64,000 nucleotides of DNA from Sarcophilus harrisii (Eukaryota; Chordata; Mammalia; Dasyuromorphia; Dasyuridae): the NCBI RefSeq assembly GCF_902635505.1, contig NC_045429.1, positions 35,348,257 through 35,412,256 of the forward strand. The letters run 5' to 3'. The stretch's first letter is position 1. Each line of letters begins with the position of its first letter. Positions 58,601 to 64,000 of the stretch are shown piece after piece. Both the position numbers and the translations under genes were made by a program. The notes under the pieces are model-generated. The model ran no database searches. It was not told the origin of the DNA and worked only from the letters and a program-made list of their open reading frames with translations.

Positions 58601-61600
58601 CAGAGAGCTCTGAGAGCACACTGGAGTTTTTCTCAAGTGCAGATTCACTCCTCAGCTTCCTTTCACAGTATCTCCTGTCAGCCCACATGTCTGCTCTGTC
58701 TTACTTAATTTTGAAGCACTTATTTGGACCAATCCAAAGAGAGAACCATTAGGATAGGCTTTCAGGACTGGCAGAGACATGGAGGATCATTTGATGTAAT
58801 CACTTCTTGTGGAGAATGAGGTCTGGGTTCCAGATAAGACAAGTGACTTGTCCACTGTGACCAAACTACGGAGTAGCAGAGTTAAAACCAGACTGCAGGT
58901 CTCCAGACTTCCAGGCCAGGGTTTGGTTTTTGTTCTACCCCATTTGCTGGAAAAATGAGCAGGTAGAAATCTCAATTTTTTTTAGCCTCTCACTCCCTTC
59001 ACAAGGAAACAGAGCATTTAAAATACTTTGTTAATCTTTGAGATATCATGTCAATCATTTTCTGTTATTATCACTACTATTAACATCTCATCCTTTTCTC
59101 TGCTTGTCTTTCTGTTTCATTGGCAGCAAATCTTAGAAACCAAGAAGGATGGTTTCATACATCAAAATGAAGAAACATCAACCAAATATTGTCAAACTCA
59201 GCTTGAGCAGCTCTCACAGTCCCTGAGAGAAGCCATTTCTAAAGGCACCTTCTCTGTGCCAGGGGGTTACAATCTTTTCAGGAAAGAAAAAGAAGAAATA
59301 ATAAACAATTATCATCAAATGCCCAGGAAAGGACTTAAGGTGGGGAAAGACCAGAAGGTTAGGAATGGTAGCATTACAACGAGAGTTCCATTGTCTGCAT
59401 TGGGAATTGGAGCACTGACTGCCTCCTACCAATAACTTTCAGGAGGAGTAAGTCTAGAGCCCTGGGGATTTTTAGTTCACATCTCAGCTGGAAGTTCTTG
59501 AAAGAAATCCCTTCTTCCAGCCTAGAGAGTAAGCTATTTAGGAAGCTGGGTCTTAAGAGGTCCTAAGGGGCCAAGCCTAATGCAGCCTGGCCTGGTAGCT
59601 CAGGTTCTAGCTTGGAATGAATTGTGATGCCCACAGCTGGACCTCCTTGTGGCCTGGCTTTTTGTTACTCTGACCAGTGTTTAGTCTCTTGGGATCATCA
59701 TGTAGCAAAATGTTTTCAATACTTTTTGAGAAAAAGAATACTCTAGCTTATAGAGCAGACACTGCTCCTGCCCCAGAGAGTATGTCCTTCCCAGTAACTG
59801 AAGTGGTCTGAGGAAGATTATGTGTCTCTGCTTACTTGCTTGTCCAGGCAGATGAGGTCCTCCAAAAGTTTCTACAGTCATTGGCAGTGACAGAAGATTC
59901 GATCCTGCAGACAGATCAAGCTCTCACTGAACAAGAGAAGGCCTTGCAAGGTATAAGGAGCTGTGCTGGGTGCTCCTAACTCCCTCAGTTTCCTTGACTT
60001 TCAGTAACTTCCTATTACCTCTAAGATCATATATGAATGCCTCCATTCAACATAAAGTCCAACGCAAATTGACCCTTTGCTACCTGTTGTTGTCTTATAA
60101 TTTGTTCTTCCCTTTGCCTGCTATTTTAGCACCACTTACCTCCTGTTCTTACAGTCCTCAGACACACCAAGCCATCTCTCTTCTCCAGGGCTGTCCACTA
60201 GCCATTAATGCTCTGAAAACATGGCCTCTCACCTAATCTTAACTCCCTCAGTTAAATCAGTTAAATTCCACTTCCTTCAGAAGACCTTTCCTCATCTCCT
60301 CAGCTGTTAACATGATTTTCCACCTCCCCCATTCATACTGCTTCCTTTTCATTATTATGTTTCTTGAATCTACATAATGTTTTCAATGTGGACTCTTCAA
60401 TTAGAATATCATATTCTTCCAGGCAAAAATTGTTTTTTATATTTTTCTGACTATCAAGTGGTTAGCACAGGGCCTAGAAAGCACTTATTAAAGGATTGTT
60501 CACTAACTGACAGGAGATGAATACTTATTTTACTTATTTAATCTCAAGCTTTCTATTCCCTCCAAAAGTTGAACAGATCAAAAGAGAAGCAGCTGAGAAA
60601 GAAAAGAAGCTGTTGAAACAGCAACAAGTTGAAATGCAACAAAAGATGGAAGCTCAGCAGAGAAGTTTTGAAGAAAACATGAACCTATTAAAAAGGAAGA
60701 TTGTGGAAGATAGATACAAGATCCTGGAAGAAAAGAAATTGATTCTGGACTCTAAACTGAAGGTACAGGGAGACTGGGATCAGTGGCTATTCTTGGGATG
60801 TAATACCACCACCCTGGCAGGAAAGGGATGGGCTGACAAACAGGGAAGGCAAATTTGTCTTCATGTGACTCAGCATGGTAAAGAGCAAGGACCTAGGACT
60901 TTATCAGAAGTTCTAGGCTTGAGCCCTTTTCTCCTTCCTATCCTCACTTTCCTCACCTGCAATATAGGGTCACTAACATCTACCTCACTGAATGCAAATT
61001 GTTGCTGTTTTGTGTCCAGTGAGTTTTGTGTCACTCAAAGAGCATCTCCAACTCTCCCAATGAGCTGCCCAGGCAAGTCTTTACCAAGCTCAAGTCATTC
61101 TTCAAATCTTCACTCCCTGAAAGTCAAAGTTCCGAAGCCCCCACCAAAGTGTGTGCTTTTCTAGTCACCCAGAAGACACAATTAGTTCAAAGCTGAGACC
61201 TAATTCCCAGAAGCTTTTTTGCTGCATCCCTTTTCTACAAGGCTGACAACTCAGCACACAGCCATCCCTCTAGAAAACATCCCTCAGTGGTTTTCTCCCA
61301 TGGAAGATCCATGAAATCCTCTGAGCCTTAATTGGAAAGGGCTTTACCCCCAATAGGAGATTCTGAAACCCAGGAATCAAACTCTCTGGAACAAAGATCC
61401 AGGGCCATCCCAACTACTTTGTGCATTCAGCTTTAAAATATTTTTGAATTTTATCAGTAATCACCCTCATTACACCTATCAGGATCTATTTTACCTTGAG
61501 GGCAGAAAGTCCTGTCAACTTTCCTTACTTAAGTAGTCTCAGTCAGCATCTCTTATGCAAATTGTAAAGCACTAAATTCAGGCCCCTCTGCCACCTTAGT

Positions 61601-62986
61601 GTGGCAATCCCATAATCTTTTGCTCTTTTCTAAGAATGTAAGAATGAGTCAGCTGGTCCTATGGCCTCAAGGATGGAGGTGACTACAGTGACATTTCTTC
61701 TACCAGTGAAATTAGCACCACCCCGCAGGAAATGGCTGAGAGTATAGAAAGTGACATGAATCTTTCAGGTCCTGTGATTAGGACTTCTGACCCCATAGTA
61801 GAGAGAAGAAAATCTCCATACTAAGGACCATAGCCAGGGCAAGTTACCTCCAGAGCCCCCTGAGGTTTGGGGCTGCTAGGATGAAGCCAGGTATAATCGA
61901 CTGGGTCGATTATAACCTCCTGCCTGAGCCCCAAACTGCTGGGTCATGGAACAAGAACAAATCCAGTGACTCATCAGGTTCCCTTTGGACCATTATCAAT
62001 AAGGCCCTGCCTAAAGTGCCATGGAATAGAGGAAGCCCTGCCTAAATTCATGGAAACTGGCCAGAGCTAGCCCAGGCTAGTAAGAGAGGTTCGCTGTCCA
62101 TCCACATTACTTTCCCTGTTGAGCCAAGGGTCAAACCCTTTTGAAGTTGACTTGAGTCCATCCTGAGTCACTCTCTAGATAGTATTTTATGCTTCTTTTT
62201 TTCTAACACTTGGGCCACTTGACTAGAAATTGAGAATAATGCTGAAGATGTGAGCTAGCATTTAAATATCAAGATAAGGCTTACAAAGTAAACATTAGCT
62301 CACCATAAGCTGGGTAGCTGTGGGTTATTACAGACTGGGGAACATAAATCCAGTCACAGCTAGCAAGGGTCAGAGGCAGGATTCAAATTCAGGTCATCCT
62401 TAACTCCAAATCCAACACTGTACCGTTGAGCTCCTCCCCACTCTTTAGGAACATGATTCTAACCCAAATGGCCTGGTGTTCAGCTGCTACAGACCTGAGC
62501 ATTGGCCCTGAGGTTCAGCTTTTTGTCTCTGGTAGTTGGGAAGTAGTGAGTTATTGAAGAGAAGTCCTAAAATTCTGAATGGTTTTTTCCACTGCCCCAG
62601 AGGATCCCTTGAGGAAAAATCTTCACTGCACTTTCCCCTTTCTCTAATCTACTTAAATCTCACACTTCATCTAGCAGAAATACATGAGGTGACTGGTTCT
62701 TGGTACAACGGGGTCCACCAGAAGTAAAATGCTAATATGTTGGTGTCTTGCCTTGTCTCAGGAACAAGAGAAGCTGATAAAGGAAGGTTTACAAAAGAAA
62801 GCTGAAGAGATGAACAAAACAATTGAAGTCCTACAAGCAAAGATTAAGGATATTGAGAATCAAAATTCCAGCTGGCTGCCCATGCTTTTAGATACAGCTG
62901 GCACTATAATGATGGTCATGTTACCTGGTGAAGGAAAAATCGCTGGCCTGCGGTTAAAGGCATTAGCCACTTCTTTGTCCAAATAG
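46471..62986 (+). CDS. GBP: guanylate-binding protein, copy B (exons 3-4 unreadable)
   Basis: Paralogue of gene A. Readable coding segments: 46471-46660, 54264-54454, 55943-56188, 58064-58344, 59127-59339, 59848-59950, 60569-60762 and 62762-62986, all open and in phase with GT-AG sites. With usual exon 3 and 4 lengths (128 and 110 nt) the product would be about 626 residues, near the GBP4/6/7 size. The P-loop is GPRHIGKS: K51 and S52 remain, but R48 is His and T49 is Ile. TVRD has become TVWD and the ADG.P segment of exon 5 is lost. The C-terminus carries a hydrophobic tail and no CaaX box. Exons 3-4 fall in a tract that looks like faulty sequence. It is either a diverged, perhaps GTPase-defective GBP or a recent pseudogene. 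Confidence 0.8.
47995..48115 (+). repeat. MIR-type SINE fragment (gene B intron 2)
   Basis: TTTTATAACTGAAGAAACAC followed by CCCCAGAGAAGCAAAGTGAT and a TTTGAACTCAGACC stretch, the minus-like MIR pattern. The copy A counterpart at about 15830-15940 sits inside the C-depleted tract. Confidence 0.5.
48850..50033 (+). mobile_element. 5'-truncated L1 (gene B intron 2), many small indels
   Basis: Follows the same ORF2 C-terminus and 3' UTR as 9290-10630 and ends in an A run before GACCTTTCAG. Copy A has no L1 at the matching place (about 16530). Small indels interrupt the frame every few tens of bases, far more than in the other young L1s here, which points to poor sequence quality. Confidence 0.85.
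51747..51862 (+). CDS. gene B exon 3, position only (unreadable)
   Basis: Alignment to copy A exon 3 places it here by order and scattered matches, for example GGATTTGGATTGGTGT against the GGCATCTGGATGTGGTGCGT region and GTAGAAAAGG near the donor. The DTEG coding bases cannot be read, and no translation is meaningful. Confidence 0.35.
51941..52031 (+). CDS. gene B exon 4, position only (unreadable)
   Basis: AAGAATGGTTTTGGATTTTT parallels the AAGAATGACTCGTGGATTGT of copy A exon 4, and CAGGCCTTTTGG its end. Bases are missing throughout, so no frame can be judged. Confidence 0.35.
54264..54454 (+). CDS. GBP: gene B exon 5
   Basis: 191 nt, phase 2 in and phase 1 out, donor C/GTAAGA. It reads QYVTKLTELIKIKSSPDAVG, closer to human GBP1 here than copy A, then [12 protein letters not shown] with Trp for the Arg of the TVRD/TLRD motif. 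The following segment reads PALMLLGYHRHSDQ in place of the conserved ADG.P.T stretch. It is two codons shorter than copy A. Confidence 0.88.
54980..55230 (+). repeat. two adjacent SINEs (gene B intron 5)
   Basis: Paralogues of 22590-22740 (MIR type) and 22755-22847 (tRNA-type with A-rich tail). The tail here is (A)nG rather than pure A. Confidence 0.6.
55943..56188 (+). CDS. GBP: gene B exon 6
   Basis: 246 nt, in phase. It keeps [17 protein letters not shown] and [15 protein letters not shown]. About 28 of 82 residues differ from copy A, although the following intron is nearly identical. Confidence 0.94.
56595..57025 (-). mobile_element. solo LTR in gene B intron 6 (antisense)
   Basis: 431 bp; on the minus strand it starts TGTAAGGGGTT, has AATAAA near 56738 and ends CCTAGCA. 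Flanked by AGTCAC (56589-56594) and AGTTAC (57026-57031), a 6-bp duplication with one transition. Copy A has the empty site near 24190. Confidence 0.87.
57032..58063 (+). other. gene B intron 6, remainder
   Basis: Matches 24205-24700 and 25619-26143 of copy A without the L1. No exon recognised. Confidence 0.5.
58064..58344 (+). CDS. GBP: gene B exon 7
   Basis: 281 nt, the same length I expect for human GBP1. It encodes [29 protein letters not shown] and SFKDKNQKYQKDLL, the last closer to SFKDVDHLFQKEL of GBP1 than copy A is. Confidence 0.94.
58345..59126 (+). other. gene B intron 7
   Basis: Retains about 590 bp that the retroviral compound replaced in copy A. Contains a 13-base C run near 58565 and a possible SINE fragment near 58780-58930. 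Confidence 0.5.
59127..59339 (+). CDS. GBP: gene B exon 8
   Basis: 213 nt, 71 codons in phase 0. It differs from copy A at about 14 bases and nine residues, far fewer proportionally than exon 6. VPGGYNLF motif retained. Confidence 0.95.
59848..59950 (+). CDS. GBP: gene B exon 9
   Basis: 103 nt. [18 protein letters not shown] then [16 protein letters not shown]. Donor G/GTATAA as in copy A. Confidence 0.94.
59970..60495 (+). mobile_element. L2 3' end fragment (gene B intron 9)
   Basis: Paralogue of 29900-30430, with the same CACACCAAGCCATCTCT stretch. Confidence 0.6.
60569..60762 (+). CDS. GBP: gene B exon 10 (coiled coil)
   Basis: 194 nt. [19 protein letters not shown] onward is nearly identical to copy A, with the second half more diverged. 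The long open stretch past 60762 is intron read-through. Confidence 0.94.
61827..61949. repeat. imperfect inverted repeat in gene B intron 10
   Basis: Paralogue of 31751-31873. Centre ATAATCGACTGGGTCGATTAT forms a clean stem, and outer arms GTTTGGGGCT / AGCCCCAAAC pair as well. Confidence 0.65.
62310..62440 (+). repeat. SINE fragment (gene B intron 10)
   Basis: CAGCTAGCAAGGGTCAGAGG and CAGGATTCAAATTCAGGTCA, paralogous to 32240-32370. Confidence 0.5.
62762..62986 (+). CDS. GBP: gene B exon 11 (terminal, hydrophobic tail)
   Basis: 225 nt, 74 residues plus stop TAG. After a coiled-coil part (EQEKLIKEGLQKKAEEM), it continues SSWLPMLLDTAGTIMMVMLP and GEGKIAGLRLKALATSLSK: a hydrophobic then amphipathic tail. 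Its length and character recall the extended C-termini of GBP4/6/7-type proteins, and it could bind membranes in place of a lipid anchor. Confidence 0.9.
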   Translation, partial: EQEKLIKEGLQKKAEEMNKTIEVLQAKIKDIENQNSSWLPMLLDTAGTIMMVMLPGEGKIAGLRLKALATSLSK

Positions 62987-64000
62987 GTTTCAGTTTCCCC
63001 CCAAAATTATCAAGTAATGCTATCCCACCTAAAAAAAAATATGGAGTTAAGATCTCCTTGTGTATGAATGTGAGGCTTTTGGAGAATCCTGCTCCTTCAT
63101 ACTTAGGCGTGGTCCTTAACACACAGGCTATGTGGCATATCTCAGAGAGAGCAAAGCCTCATTATCCCTAACAGGGCAATACTTAAAGTTAGGAGGACCT
63201 GAGTTCAAATCTGAAATTAGCCAATTTTAGGCCTACTTCTAGGAACTTAAGCAAGTCATTGAAAGTCTTGTGTTTTAGATTTCTCATCATAAAATGGGTT
63301 TTATTTTCCTGAGGATAAAGAGCAAAGTTATTTTGAAACCATAATATGCTACAAAATGTTAACTATTAATTTTATGAAATGCTTTACTCTAGAGATCTGC
63401 CCAAACTCACACTGAAGAAGTGACTTACACCAAGAACTTTTGACTGCAAATATGTTCTGACCACTACAGAGGTCAACCCTCTTCAGAGAACACACAGAAA
63501 TTTGCCTTGTGATACTTAAGATTTTTAAAAGTCCAAGTTGAGTAGTTCCTGATTTCAAAATCCCCACTTGTACTTTCAAGTTATCAATAGAAAGTGTTTT
63601 GGGTTTAAAATGGGGAAGATTGATAATCAGTACCTTGCATGTTTAGCTTTATAATCACTTATCAGCTGTCAGTTATTTTAATTGTATAAAAAGTAACTCT
63701 GTGACTTATTAGAAGAATATAGACCCAGTGAAAATCTGTATGTAACCAAAGTATGAGGTAGTGCCAGGGATATTCTCGTGTTAGTGGTAAGAAGTATAAC
63801 TCTAATCATTATAAAGCATATAGCCATATTAATCATTTTTATCACGAAATGTAATGAGCTCTTGAGCTTATGTTGGAAAAGGGTCCTGTGTGAGCCAAAA
63901 TCCTGCTTCATTAAGTAGTGCACTGAGTATAACATAACTAATCAGATTGCAGTTTGTGTAAATCAAGAGAACTATAAATAACTGTGACACTTGTATATCA
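62987..64000 (+). other. gene B 3' flank
   Basis: Parallels 32815-33890 to the window end, including a MIR-type SINE near 63185-63370. The unit continues beyond the window. No further gene recognised. Confidence 0.55.

Noticed and set aside
60517-61164. 215-residue open frame around exon 10 of gene B
   Set aside because: Only 60569-60762 is exon. The rest is intron read-through on both sides, shown by the clear AG and GT sites and by copy A.
1-64000. tRNA, rRNA, snRNA genes and CRISPR arrays
   Set aside because: No cloverleaf-like gene, ribosomal sequence or regularly spaced repeat was found. SINEs explain the tRNA-like fragments.

Overview
The window is vertebrate nuclear DNA, almost certainly from a marsupial. 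It has spliced host genes with long introns, no CpG island or operon structure, and many mobile elements. These include marsupial-type L1 3' ends with a G-rich 3' UTR, LINE-2, CORE/MIR-type SINEs, a short hAT element and several retroviral LTR fossils. The species cannot be fixed from the sequence alone.

The host content is a tandem pair of guanylate-binding protein (GBP) genes, both on the + strand. GBPs are interferon-induced, dynamin-like large GTPases of cell-autonomous immunity. Copy A has a non-coding first exon ending at 11559 and ten coding exons from 14249 to 32814. All splice junctions and phases fit, giving an open frame of 596 residues with the full set of GTPase motifs (P-loop at 45-52, T75, DTEG at 97-100, TVRD at 179-182). 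Copy B has a non-coding exon ending at 43742 and coding exons from 46471 to 62986. Eight of its ten coding exons are open and correctly phased. Exons 3 and 4 lie in a tract (about 48.84-54.05 kb) so C-poor and indel-rich that it looks like defective consensus sequence. Copy B also has altered nucleotide-binding motifs (GPRHIGKS, TVWD) and keeps a hydrophobic C-terminal tail that copy A has lost.

Layout: 1-2.5 kb is older repeats and LTR fossils. From 2.5 to 34 kb is duplication unit A: a shared L1 with an inverted 5' part, upstream DNA, a promoter with ISRE and GAS-like sites, then gene A. From 34.2 to 36.2 kb is a spacer with an LTR fossil. From 36.2 kb to the window end is duplication unit B in the same order. 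Comparing the units gives a clear chronology, because many L1, LTR and hAT insertions are in one copy with an empty site in the other.

The observations most worth following are: coding exons of the GTPase domain that differ far more than the adjoining intron; loss of the P-loop arginine in copy B; loss of the C-terminal tail in copy A; an AP-1/ISRE/GAS cluster inside intron 2 of copy A; and two strand-asymmetric C-to-T tracts, one per copy, occupying neighbouring parts of the duplicated unit. I saw no non-GBP host gene, structural RNA gene or CRISPR array.
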